NCBI GenBank assembly: GCA_013331415.1
Contig: DUGL01000092.1
Location: 1 to 8,270 of the forward strand
DNA: 8,270 nucleotides
Direction: 5' to 3'
Source: Methanoregulaceae archaeon
GTDB taxonomy: Archaea; Halobacteriota; Methanomicrobia; Methanomicrobiales; Methanospirillaceae
Positions 1 to 5,482 of the stretch are shown in pieces (the stretch's first letter is position 1; each line of letters starts with the position of its first letter). Under the pieces are notes generated by a model, which ran no database searches, was not told where the DNA came from, and saw only the letters and a list, made by a program, of their open reading frames with translations. A program made the translations under genes and the position numbers.

Positions 1-297
1 ACTCCTGAAGGGTGCATATTCCTTGATGGCGTCCGTTGCAGGGTATACGGAGCCCGGCCATGGATCTGCCGGACGTACCCGTTTATGCTCAGTGGTGATG
101 ACCTGGTGATCGCGCCGTGTGAAGGACTGGGCTCTGCTCTTACGCTGGAAGAAGCACGGGATCTCGCCGATCTTCTCATTGCGAGGAAGGATGCAGAGCG
201 GGAAGAGGAGGAACGGGTCCGCAACGTCCTCTCTTCGCGCACGATACCTCCCGGTAAAAAGGTCCTGGTTGACGGGACGGGAATAATGGTGCTCTGA
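1..297 (+). CDS. YkgJ-type cysteine-cluster protein, 3' part (5' end off window)
   Basis: The frame is open from the first base, so this is the C-terminal 98 residues of a longer protein and the ATG at 85 is internal. The visible start reads EGCIFLDGVRCRVYGARPWI followed by CRTYPFML, with cysteines at visible residues 5, 13 and 23. This matches the second half of the YkgJ/UPF0153 zinc- or iron-chelating cysteine-cluster family (C...C.VY..RP..CR.YPF). The N-terminal CxxCxxCC part would lie off the left edge. The tail (residues about 44-75) is a charged helix rich in Glu and Arg. Family members are thought to bind a metal through the clustered cysteines, but no general biochemical function is established. 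The stop TGA shares its A with the ATG of the next gene (TGATG), so the two are probably co-transcribed and translationally coupled. Confidence 0.8.
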   Translation, partial: TPEGCIFLDGVRCRVYGARPWICRTYPFMLSGDDLVIAPCEGLGSALTLEEARDLADLLIARKDAEREEEERVRNVLSSRTIPPGKKVLVDGTGIMVL

Positions 298-1493
298 TGG
301 GAACGGTACGGATCGTGGGCACAGCCCACGTCTCGCAGGAAAGTGTTGATGAAGTGAAGGCGGCCATATCGGAGGTCTCTCCCGATGTTGTAGCAGTGGA
401 GCTCGACCCTGGCCGGTACGCTGCGCTCCGGCGGCAGGCACAGGAGGCCACGGTCGAATCGGTCCTTGAGGCAAAGACGTTCTCCCAGCTCCTCGTCCAG
501 TGGATCCTCGCGTACCTGCAGCGGCGGATCGGGCTCGATGTCGGGGTTGAACCCGGTGCCGAGATGAAGGCTGCGGTCGAGGAGGCTGAAGCGAGGGGGA
601 TTCGCATCGGCCTGATTGACCGGGACATCCGGATCACCCTCCGGAGGTTCTGGCGCTCCCTCTCGTTCATCGAGAAGATCCGGATGTTCTACGCTCTCGC
701 GGTCTCTGTTGTCAGCATCGATGGTCAGGATATCGATATCGAAGAGCTGAAGAAACAGGATGTGATTGATCTTGCGATGGAGGAGTTCCGGAAGTTCTCA
801 CCGAACGGTGCACGGTCCCTCATCGATGAGCGTGATGCCTACCTCGCCCACCAGATCCTGGCCCTTTCACAGGTGCACGAGCGCGTGCTGGTCGTGATTG
901 GGGCAGGCCATGTCCAGGGGGTCAAACGGTACCTCGCCGATCCCGCAACCCTCCCGCCGATCACGAGCCTCACGGCAGATGTCCGGTCACGGCCATGGGG
1001 GCTGATCTTTGGGGGAATCGTCACGTTCCTCTTCCTCTTCCTGCTCGCGGCAATCCTCTTCTCCGGGGTAGGAATAGAGGTACTGGTCACGGCACTGGTC
1101 TACTGGGTGCTCATCCATGGACTGCTCACCGCTGCATTCACCCTCCTTGCACGTGGCCATCCCCTCTCGGCACTCACCGGGTTTGTGGTCTCATGGTTCA
1201 CATCCTTAAATCCCCTCATCGCAGCCGGGTGGTTTGCCGCTATCGTGGAGGTAAAGATCCGAAAACCCTCGCCAGGAGATTTCCACCGGATAGCACAGGC
1301 AGAGACCCTCTCGCAGATGTGGGAGATCCCGCTCTTCCGGGTCGTACTCGTAGCAGCGCTGGCCAACCTCGGGAGTACGCTTGGTACCATCATCTATTTC
1401 ATCGTGATCTTCCCGATTCTCGCGATCGACCCCGGCCCCCTCATCAGCCAGGGAATCGCGAACATGTGGGCGGCTATCCAGGCCATCTTCTGA
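297..1493 (+). CDS. TraB/PrgY-family membrane protein
   Basis: A 398-residue protein of the TraB/PrgY (pheromone shutdown) family. The N-terminal half is soluble and carries the family signatures: GTAHVS at 8-13, VELDPGRY at 34-41, the ERD of LIDERD near 178-180 and GAGHVQG at 202-208. The C-terminal half is hydrophobic, with segments at roughly 234-256, 260-284, 289-316 and 347-378, so it should be an integral membrane protein. Related TIKI/TraB proteins are metal-dependent proteases, and bacterial PrgY/TraB lowers peptide pheromone activity. What archaeal members do is not known, so peptide or membrane-protein processing is only inference. Length is normal for archaeal members. The start overlaps the upstream stop by one base and a GGTG lies 5 nt before the ATG, suggesting translation by coupling or reinitiation. 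A short T-run follows the stop. Confidence 0.88.
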   Translation: MGTVRIVGTAHVSQESVDEVKAAISEVSPDVVAVELDPGRYAALRRQAQEATVESVLEAKTFSQLLVQWILAYLQRRIGLDVGVEPGAEMKAAVEEAEARGIRIGLIDRDIRITLRRFWRSLSFIEKIRMFYALAVSVVSIDGQDIDIEELKKQDVIDLAMEEFRKFSPNGARSLIDERDAYLAHQILALSQVHERVLVVIGAGHVQGVKRYLADPATLPPITSLTADVRSRPWGLIFGGIVTFLFLFLLAAILFSGVGIEVLVTALVYWVLIHGLLTAAFTLLARGHPLSALTGFVVSWFTSLNPLIAAGWFAAIVEVKIRKPSPGDFHRIAQAETLSQMWEIPLFRVVLVAALANLGSTLGTIIYFIVIFPILAIDPGPLISQGIANMWAAIQAIF

Positions 1494-1514
1494 TCCATTT
1501 TTCACCGGAGCCAG

Positions 1515-1525
1515 AAACTATTTAG
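1515..1525 (+). promoter_or_regulatory. Probable TATA box of the DUF3821-type gene
   Basis: An A/T-rich AAACTATTTAG stands out in a GC-rich gap between two genes. Archaeal initiation about 25 nt downstream would fall near 1546, giving a leader of about 15 nt that contains the SD at 1549. The spacing is consistent, but the match to a TATA box was judged by eye. Confidence 0.4.
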
Positions 1526-1548
1526 GATGTCTGCCGCCAGTATCAGCT

Positions 1549-1555
1549 GGTGAGG
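1549..1555 (+). promoter_or_regulatory. Shine-Dalgarno of the DUF3821-type gene
   Basis: GGTGAGG lies 5 nt before the ATG at 1561 and complements the archaeal 16S rRNA 3' end. It fixes the start, which is also the start of a good signal peptide. Confidence 0.65.
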
Positions 1556-1560
1556 TTTTT

Positions 1561-2508
1561 ATGCGATCTTCAATTCTGGTTCTGGTCCTCTGTATCCTGC
1601 TTGCCACGAGCATCGTTTCAGCCGCGGTAAATACCGTGCCGCTGGGTGGGGTGGTGTTTCCTGGTGAGCAGGGACTTGATATCACGGCAACGGGGGTGAC
1701 GTCCGGTTCCCGGATTGTCTGGTACGGGCCCGGGGGTACCCCGGCAACGGTCCCGGTAACGACCCTGACAGTCGATGATGCAGCAAACTTCTATGTCTCC
1801 CCCGTCCTGTTTGGCGAGCGGACTGGTCCCTGGTTCGTGGCGCCGGAAAACACCATTGCATTCTATGTCCAGGACCCCCTTATTGCGATACGGGTCTTTG
1901 ACCTGACCGCCGGGTTTGAGATCGCGGGGAATACGGTCTGGGTGCCACGCGGTGATGCGGTCGGGTTCAGGATCGATACCAATATCGCTGATATCGCACG
2001 ACGTCCCGGCTCCACCGGGGCACCGATCACGATCAGGATACGGGGACCGTCCGGAATTGAGTATTCAGCGGTCAATGGGTATACGCTTGAGAACATCATG
2101 CTCTCGGGATCACCATTCGAGACCGGACCGGTCTGGTATACCGGCACCTATGAGCGGGGAACCTACGCAGTCTGGGCAGAGAGCACGGCAAATGAGATGC
2201 ATGCCAACTACAAGCGGGAAGGAAAGACGGTTACCGCACCTGTCTTCTTCCTGATACAGAATGTAAACCCGCTCATCACGACTGCTCCGACACCACCTCC
2301 TGTCACCGTGGCGACCCCTGTTCCCACGGTAACCGTTGAGACCCCGGCCCCCACGCCCACGGTTACCGTAACCCCCACGACACCCGAACCGCAGGAAACC
2401 ACTGCGCCCCCGACAGCCACACCAACCCCGACTGTTCCGGGCTTCGGGTTCGGTTGTGCGCTCCTTGCCGTTACAGCACTCGTGCTGGGGTGCAGGGCAC
2501 GCCGGTAA
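1561..2508 (+). CDS. Secreted DUF3821-type protein with PGF-CTERM anchor
   Basis: A 315-residue exported protein. Residues 1-22 form a signal peptide (hydrophobic run to about 17, then IVSAA). Residues about 24-233 resemble the DUF3821 domain found mainly in Methanomicrobiales, beginning NTVPLGGVVFPGEQGLDI and containing GSRIVWYGPGG and GTYAVWAE; it appears beta-rich. Residues about 236-292 are a Thr/Pro-rich low-complexity linker of the kind that is often O-glycosylated. The tail is PGF at 293-295, a hydrophobic stretch to about 310 and a basic CRARR end. That is the tripartite PGF-CTERM signal, which archaeosortase A is known to process in haloarchaea with lipid attachment. The protein is therefore probably tethered outside the S-layer or membrane; its function and ligand are unknown. 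It has its own promoter and SD and appears monocistronic. Confidence 0.82.
   Translation: MRSSILVLVLCILLATSIVSAAVNTVPLGGVVFPGEQGLDITATGVTSGSRIVWYGPGGTPATVPVTTLTVDDAANFYVSPVLFGERTGPWFVAPENTIAFYVQDPLIAIRVFDLTAGFEIAGNTVWVPRGDAVGFRIDTNIADIARRPGSTGAPITIRIRGPSGIEYSAVNGYTLENIMLSGSPFETGPVWYTGTYERGTYAVWAESTANEMHANYKREGKTVTAPVFFLIQNVNPLITTAPTPPPVTVATPVPTVTVETPAPTPTVTVTPTTPEPQETTAPPTATPTPTVPGFGFGCALLAVTALVLGCRARR
2302..2376 (+). repeat. Degenerate VTV-x-TP repeats in the Thr/Pro linker
   Basis: Three imperfect units in the linker of the DUF3821-type protein read VTVATP, VTVETP and VTVTPT, starting at residues 248, 257 and 268, each followed by Pro-rich spacers. Such cell-wall-spanning linkers expand and contract easily; here the copies have diverged at DNA level. 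Confidence 0.6.
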
Positions 2509-2519
2509 TCCGGCATTTT
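2501..2519 (+). terminator. Hairpin enclosing the stop codon, followed by a short T-run
   Basis: The arms GCCGG (2501-2505) and CCGGC (2510-2514) enclose a four-base loop containing the TAA stop codon, and ATTTT follows. It has the shape of a small terminator for the DUF3821-type gene. The stem is only 5 bp, so it may be chance. Confidence 0.35.
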
Positions 2520-2591
2520 GGCATGAAAACCGCATCCGCGGTTTTCATAAGGGGGGCATGTACCCCCCTGGACTCATCTGCATTTCATTTT
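2518..2591 (+). repeat. Hairpin repeat element, copy 1
   Basis: A 74-nt unit that recurs 139 nt downstream with 6 mismatches by eye. It starts TTGGCATG. Hairpin A (2523-2548) has perfect 11-bp arms, ATGAAAACCGC and its complement, around an ATCC loop. Hairpin B (2550-2569) has 7-bp arms, AGGGGGG and CCCCCCT, around CATGTA. A linker GGACTCATCTGCAT follows and leads into a T-rich end. The design resembles dispersed palindromic (REP- or MITE-like) elements; no transposase is nearby. Confidence 0.75.
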
Positions 2592-2618
2592 CCAATGAAA
2601 TCACTTCGTGATTTTCAT
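2582..2618 (+). repeat. Two overlapping hairpins after repeat copy 1
   Basis: ATTTCATT/AATGAAAT (2582-2601, loop TTCC) overlaps AAATCAC/GTGATTT (2598-2614, loop TTC), so the two stems cannot both form fully. The second is framed by ATGAAA...TTTTCAT, the same outer bases as hairpin A. They are absent after copy 2. Confidence 0.5.
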
Positions 2619-2656
2619 AATTTATGCCCGAAATCCTGAACGGAGTTCATAGGTGG

Positions 2657-2730
2657 TTGGCATGAAAACCGTATCCGCGGTTTTCATAAGAGGGGCTTGT
2701 ACCCTCCCGGACTCATCTGCATCTCATTTT
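2657..2730 (+). repeat. Hairpin repeat element, copy 2
   Basis: This is the second copy of the 74-nt unit. Hairpin A (2662-2687) keeps all but one pair, where the C of the left arm has become T, giving a U-G wobble in RNA. Hairpin B has changes in both arms and still folds in a shifted register, GAGGG/CCCTC. The pattern suggests that structure matters, but two copies are too few to prove it. Confidence 0.72.
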
Positions 2731-2733
2731 TTT
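2721..2733 (+). terminator. T-run at end of repeat copy 2
   Basis: Seven consecutive T (2727-2733) follow the second hairpin element. T-tracts on the non-template strand terminate archaeal transcription, so this could end transcripts from the DUF3821-type gene or from the repeat region. Confidence 0.4.
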
Positions 2734-2850
2734 ACCTCGCCGTGAGTCGGTCATCAGCGGTAAGGATGGGGTGCATCTGAGACCCCCCCGGTTTGAGGAA
2801 ACAGAGAGCGTCCGTTGAGGCGCTGCATCTGCTCCCCCCTCTCCCCGGTT

Positions 2851-2927
2851 GGCAGGCCGTGTGCCCTGCTGCCTGCCCCGGGACCCTGCACATCGTCTCC
2901 TCTGACGTAATCTCTCTGCTGCAGGGT
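2851..2927 (+). repeat. Pair of inverted repeats, possible structured RNA
   Basis: GGCAGGC (2851-2857) pairs with GCCTGCC (2871-2877) across a 13-nt loop. Just after it, ACCCTGCA (2883-2890) pairs with TGCAGGGT (2920-2927) across 29 nt. Both are perfect. No promoter was identified for them. Confidence 0.35.
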
Positions 2928-3019
2928 GAAATCACCAGGGATCCACCGGCTGGACCCGTACGATGTGCCCCGGATGTCGGTGACCAGGGACACTCTTTCG
3001 TCCGGGTACTGTCCGGGAG

Positions 3020-3031
3020 GAGAAAGCATTT
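3020..3031 (+). promoter_or_regulatory. Weak promoter-like sequence before the nitroreductase
   Basis: A purine-rich stretch (GGAGGAGAAAG, BRE-like) runs into CATTTTT centred about 27-30 nt before the ATG at 3058. With no clear SD next to that ATG, a nearly leaderless transcript is possible. The match is weak. Confidence 0.22.
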
Positions 3032-3057
3032 TTCCCTCTCCCTCCAAGGGCATTACC

Positions 3058-3564
3058 ATGAATGTCGGAACCACCATCATCAAGTGCCGGCACAGTGTCC
3101 GGGATTTCAAGTCAACACCGGTGGAAGACCATATTATCAGGGATTCCCTCGATTGTGCCCGCCTCGCCCCGACCGCGATGAACCTCCAGCCCTGGCTCTT
3201 TGGGGTGATCCGTGAAAAGAAGCTGCTTGCCTCTGTTGCGGACCTGACCGATCATGCGAAGTTCATCGCCGGAGCACCGGTCTGCTTTGCGGTGTTTGGT
3301 GAGCGGTCAGCAAAGTATTACCTCGAGGACTGCTGTGCAGCGACCGAGAACCTCATCATCGCGCTCCAGGCGTATGGGGTGGGATCCTGCTGGGTTGCCG
3401 GGGAGAAGAAGGAGTATGCTGAGGCGGTGCGAACCCTGCTCGGGGTTCCCGACCAGTATTGCCTCGTCTCACTCCTGCCGGCAGGATACCCGGCCGATAT
3501 CACGATCCAGAAAAAGAAGGATGAGGAAGACATCTCCTTCTTTGACCGGTACTCGTCCGGATGA
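3058..3564 (+). CDS. Nitroreductase-family flavoprotein
   Basis: A 168-residue member of the FMN-dependent nitroreductase superfamily, in the short single-domain range. Family marks: RHSVRDF at 11-17 (FMN phosphate contact), APTAMNLQPWLFGVI at 37-51, an Ala-rich helix CCAATENLIIALQAYGVGSCWV at about 92-113, and LLPAGYPA at 139-146. These cytosolic enzymes usually act as dimers and pass electrons from NAD(P)H, or a comparable donor, to nitro, quinone or other acceptors; the substrate cannot be told here. The tail is charged (QKKKDEED) and ends in SFFDRY. An in-frame ATG exists at 2926, but the 44 extra residues do not resemble the family, whereas MNVGTTIIKCRHSVRDF does, so 3058 was chosen. No clear SD precedes it. 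The gene stands alone between two non-coding regions. Confidence 0.85.
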   Translation: MNVGTTIIKCRHSVRDFKSTPVEDHIIRDSLDCARLAPTAMNLQPWLFGVIREKKLLASVADLTDHAKFIAGAPVCFAVFGERSAKYYLEDCCAATENLIIALQAYGVGSCWVAGEKKEYAEAVRTLLGVPDQYCLVSLLPAGYPADITIQKKKDEEDISFFDRYSSG

Positions 3565-3624
3565 GCGCGGTGATACCTCAGCGGGACCCGGTCCTGTGGT
3601 GAACCAGAGGGGAACATGCATGTG

Positions 3625-3653
3625 CCGGCGGTCCCAAAAAAGGACATAGCCGG
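3625..3653 (+). repeat. Hairpin downstream of the nitroreductase
   Basis: CCGGC (3625-3629) pairs with GCCGG (3649-3653), and inside it GTCC (3631-3634) pairs with GGAC (3642-3645) around a CAAAAAA loop. That is nine pairs with a small internal bulge, 60 nt after the nitroreductase stop. There is no T-run on this strand, so it may be a 3' UTR structure rather than a terminator. Confidence 0.4.
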
Positions 3654-3726
3654 AAATCAGCGGGAACAGGATGGACACCGGGCATAATCGTGCACGGAGC
3701 CGGGTCAGTACATCTCACCATGGCGT

Positions 3727-3743
3727 GCGGGACCCGGTCCCGC
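3727..3743. repeat. 17-nt palindrome with a repeated half at 3581-3594
   Basis: GCGGGACC, C, GGTCCCGC is a perfect 8-bp inverted repeat around one base. The first 14 bases recur exactly at 3581-3594, where the right arm is broken. It could be an operator for a dimeric regulator upstream of the HPS-RraA gene, or a short repeat. Confidence 0.4.
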
Positions 3744-3776
3744 TGAACCCATCCGGAAAAAAACCGTTTCATGTGC

Positions 3777-3810
3777 TGTATATTCCCGGTTCTTCGATTC
3801 GAATCCCGGG
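3777..3810 (+). promoter_or_regulatory. TATA-like box followed by nested palindrome
   Basis: TGTATATTC (3777-3785) is the best TATA-like sequence before the HPS-RraA gene and predicts a start near 3808. The perfect palindrome GATTCGAATC (3796-3805), enclosed by CCCGG (3785-3789) and CCGGG (3806-3810), sits between the box and that start, where a repressor site would overlap the promoter. Use of this promoter would give a leader of about 75 nt to the ATG at 3883, or about 310 nt to the ATG at 4117. Confidence 0.35.
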
Positions 3811-4116
3811 GATGAGAGCGACCTCCTGCACGAGGAAGCGTCAGGTGCCGGCACTCTCCCTGGAGCCCCGGTGAAATTCCATATGGTCCTGCTCAGCCGG
3901 GATTTCCTGCCCGGTGTATTGCACCGTGAGGGAAAGTACGCTCTGTTCCGGGAAAGCGGGTATCGCATACAGAGGGTGAAAGAGGGGGATACTTCCCCGG
4001 GTACATGTCCGAGATCTCTCCTCTCCCTGGTGCCACGCGCAGAGGTGGCATACGGGGTTCTTCCGCCGGGTCATCCAAGAAACCATTATCTGCTCGCTCC
4101 CCTCAGTTCAGTGATC

Positions 4117-5403
4117 ATGAGAAAGCCTGTGCTCCAGGTAGCGCTGGACCTGCTCGACCTCTCCCGTGCCATCCAGATCGCCCATGAAGCGGTGAGCGGG
4201 GGCGCTGACTGGATCGAGGCCGGGACACCGCTGATCAAGAGCGAAGGGATGGCGTCAGTACGACGCCTCCGGGCAGAGTTCCCCGGGCATGGTATCGTTG
4301 CTGACATGAAGGTGGCAGACACCGGAGCACTCGAGGTGGAGATGGCGGCGAAGGCCGGGGCATCGGTCGTCTGTATCCTCGCTGACGCAGATGATTCAGT
4401 CATCGAGGAAGCGGTACGGACCGCCTCGGTCTACGGGGTGCGCCTGATGGCGGACCTGATCAACGTCGCCGACCCGGTCAGCCGCTCAAAGGAACTCGCG
4501 GCACTCGGTGTCCATATCATCAATGCGCATGTCGGGATCGACCAGCAGATGATCGGGAAAAGTTCCCTTGGCATCCTCCAGAAGATACGGGGAGCAGTCG
4601 AGATCGAGATCGCTGCTGCCGGCGGTCTGGATGCAGGTACTGCCCCCCAGGCAGCAGCGGGCGGTGCGGACATCATCATCATCGGGGGTGCGATAACCCG
4701 CTCGGCAGATGTGAGTACTTCCACCCGGAGGATCAGGGAAGCGCTGGATGCCCCGCGTGCCGGCCTCCTGCCCCCGTCCTCACCTGCCACAGCAGTGCGT
4801 GAGATCCTCATGACGGTCTCAACCCCGAACATCTCGGATGCGATGCACCGGAAGGGGGCAATGGCGGGGATCGTCTCCCTCTGCGGGAATGTCAGGATGG
4901 TCGGGAGGGCGGTTACTGCCCAGTCGTTTGCCGGGGACTGGGCCAAGCCGGTCGAGGCGATCGACCATGCCGGGGAGGGCGATGTCCTGGTCATCAACAA
5001 CGAGGGGAGCACCACGGTCGCGACATGGGGAGAACTCGCCACCCTAAGTGCGCTCTCCCGCGGGATTTCCGGGGTGGTTATCGACGGGGCTGTCCGCGAC
5101 ATCGATGATATCAGGATGCTGGCATTCCCGGTCTTTGCCCGGGCAGTCGTCCCGAATGCCGGGGAGCCGAAGGGGTTTGGCGAGATCAACTGCGAGGTCC
5201 GGTGCGGGGGTCAGACTGTCCGGCCGGGTGACTGGGTCATCGGCGACGAGAGCGGGGTCGTGGTGATCCCCCGTGAACGGGCGTACGAGGTTGCACGCCG
5301 TGCCCTCGAGGTAAAGAAGACCGAGGAGCGGGTACGTGAAGAGATCCAGCGGGGGAGCACGCTCTCACGGGTCTCTGAACTGGTGAAATGGGAGAAGAAA
5401 TAG
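4117..5403 (+). CDS. Bifunctional 3-hexulose-6-phosphate synthase / RraA-like protein
   Basis: A 428-residue fusion. Residues 1-210 are 3-hexulose-6-phosphate synthase of the OMP decarboxylase superfamily: Asp11, IEAGTPLI with Glu34, the DMKVAD signature (Asp63, Lys65, Asp68), INAHVGIDQQ with His138, and phosphate-binding AAAGG (166-170) and IIIIGG (186-191). It reversibly joins formaldehyde to ribulose 5-phosphate; in methanogens the reverse direction can supply ribulose 5-phosphate. Residues about 225-400 are RraA-like, with the glycine-rich ATWGEL (302-307) and VIDGAVRD (321-328, Arg327-Asp328) used for metal and oxoacid binding in class II aldolase/oxaloacetate decarboxylase relatives. 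The name RNase regulator is probably misleading in archaea. MRKPVLQVALDL is the usual family start; GTG at 4111, or an in-frame ATG at 3883 with GGTGA upstream, are alternatives. Convergent with the ligase operon. Confidence 0.9.
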   Translation: MRKPVLQVALDLLDLSRAIQIAHEAVSGGADWIEAGTPLIKSEGMASVRRLRAEFPGHGIVADMKVADTGALEVEMAAKAGASVVCILADADDSVIEEAVRTASVYGVRLMADLINVADPVSRSKELAALGVHIINAHVGIDQQMIGKSSLGILQKIRGAVEIEIAAAGGLDAGTAPQAAAGGADIIIIGGAITRSADVSTSTRRIREALDAPRAGLLPPSSPATAVREILMTVSTPNISDAMHRKGAMAGIVSLCGNVRMVGRAVTAQSFAGDWAKPVEAIDHAGEGDVLVINNEGSTTVATWGELATLSALSRGISGVVIDGAVRDIDDIRMLAFPVFARAVVPNAGEPKGFGEINCEVRCGGQTVRPGDWVIGDESGVVVIPRERAYEVARRALEVKKTEERVREEIQRGSTLSRVSELVKWEKK

Positions 5404-5482
5404 GGGAGGCCGGCCGGGAAAGCCGGTCCTGGTCACGCTGGCTGGAGGGATCAGGGAGATCCCTGTGCTCCCGGGCTTCCGC
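5404..5482. terminator. Convergent intergenic gap with hairpin
   Basis: The 79-nt gap between two convergent genes holds a perfect 7-bp hairpin, AGGGATC (5446-5452) with GATCCCT (5458-5464), and a CCGGC/GCCGG pair at 5410-5426. Neither has a T-run, so termination here is inferred from position. Confidence 0.35.

Larger units (their letters stand above)
2509..3057. other. 549-nt non-coding region with structured repeats
   Basis: No open frame here, on either strand, looks like a protein: translations are low-complexity or change character across the region. The left part (to about 2733) holds the two-copy hairpin repeat. The middle (about 2768-2927) holds three unrelated inverted repeats: GGGGT/ACCCC at 2768-2786, GGCAGGC/GCCTGCC at 2851-2877, and ACCCTGCA/TGCAGGGT at 2883-2927. 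The right part is a purine-rich stretch and a T-run just before the nitroreductase start. A structured RNA is possible but not shown. Confidence 0.5.
3565..4116. other. 552-nt region with palindromes, no convincing gene
   Basis: No translated frame here resembles a known protein. Visible structure: a long hairpin at 3625-3653, a half-palindrome at 3581-3594 repeated as a full palindrome at 3727-3743, a TATA-like box near 3777, a 10-bp palindrome at 3796-3805 inside CCCGG/CCGGG arms, and TGCCAC/GTGGCA at 4031-4050. The last 234 nt form an open frame running into the HPS-RraA gene, so part of this region may be leader or an N-terminal extension. Confidence 0.45.

Noticed and set aside
176..670. 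A 164-codon minus-strand open frame over the first two genes
   Set aside because: Ser/Arg-rich shadow of the TraB-family gene with no SD and no family likeness.
2518..2730. Repeated units as a possible CRISPR array
   Set aside because: Only two copies, each 74 nt with internal long hairpins, and the gap between them is 65 nt. There are no regular spacers and no cas genes.
2926..3057. N-terminal extension of the nitroreductase from the ATG at 2926
   Set aside because: The 44 extra residues are unlike the family, and the usual start pattern is met at 3058.
2793..3215. Open frame of 140 codons running from the non-coding region into the nitroreductase in another frame
   Set aside because: No SD and an irregular composition. 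It overlaps the well-supported nitroreductase out of frame.
3785..3810. TTCGAATC with flanking C/G arms looks like a tRNA T-loop
   Set aside because: The bases on either side do not form a five-pair T stem around TTCGAAT, and no acceptor, D or anticodon arms fit on either strand.
3578..3968. Short minus-strand frames (64-87 codons) upstream of the HPS-RraA gene
   Set aside because: Cys/Pro/Arg-rich translations with no SD and no resemblance to known proteins. They overlap each other and the palindromes.
4431..5189. A 252-codon minus-strand open frame inside the HPS-RraA gene
   Set aside because: Low-complexity Ala/Ser/Pro/Ile translation, the usual antisense shadow of a GC-rich gene.
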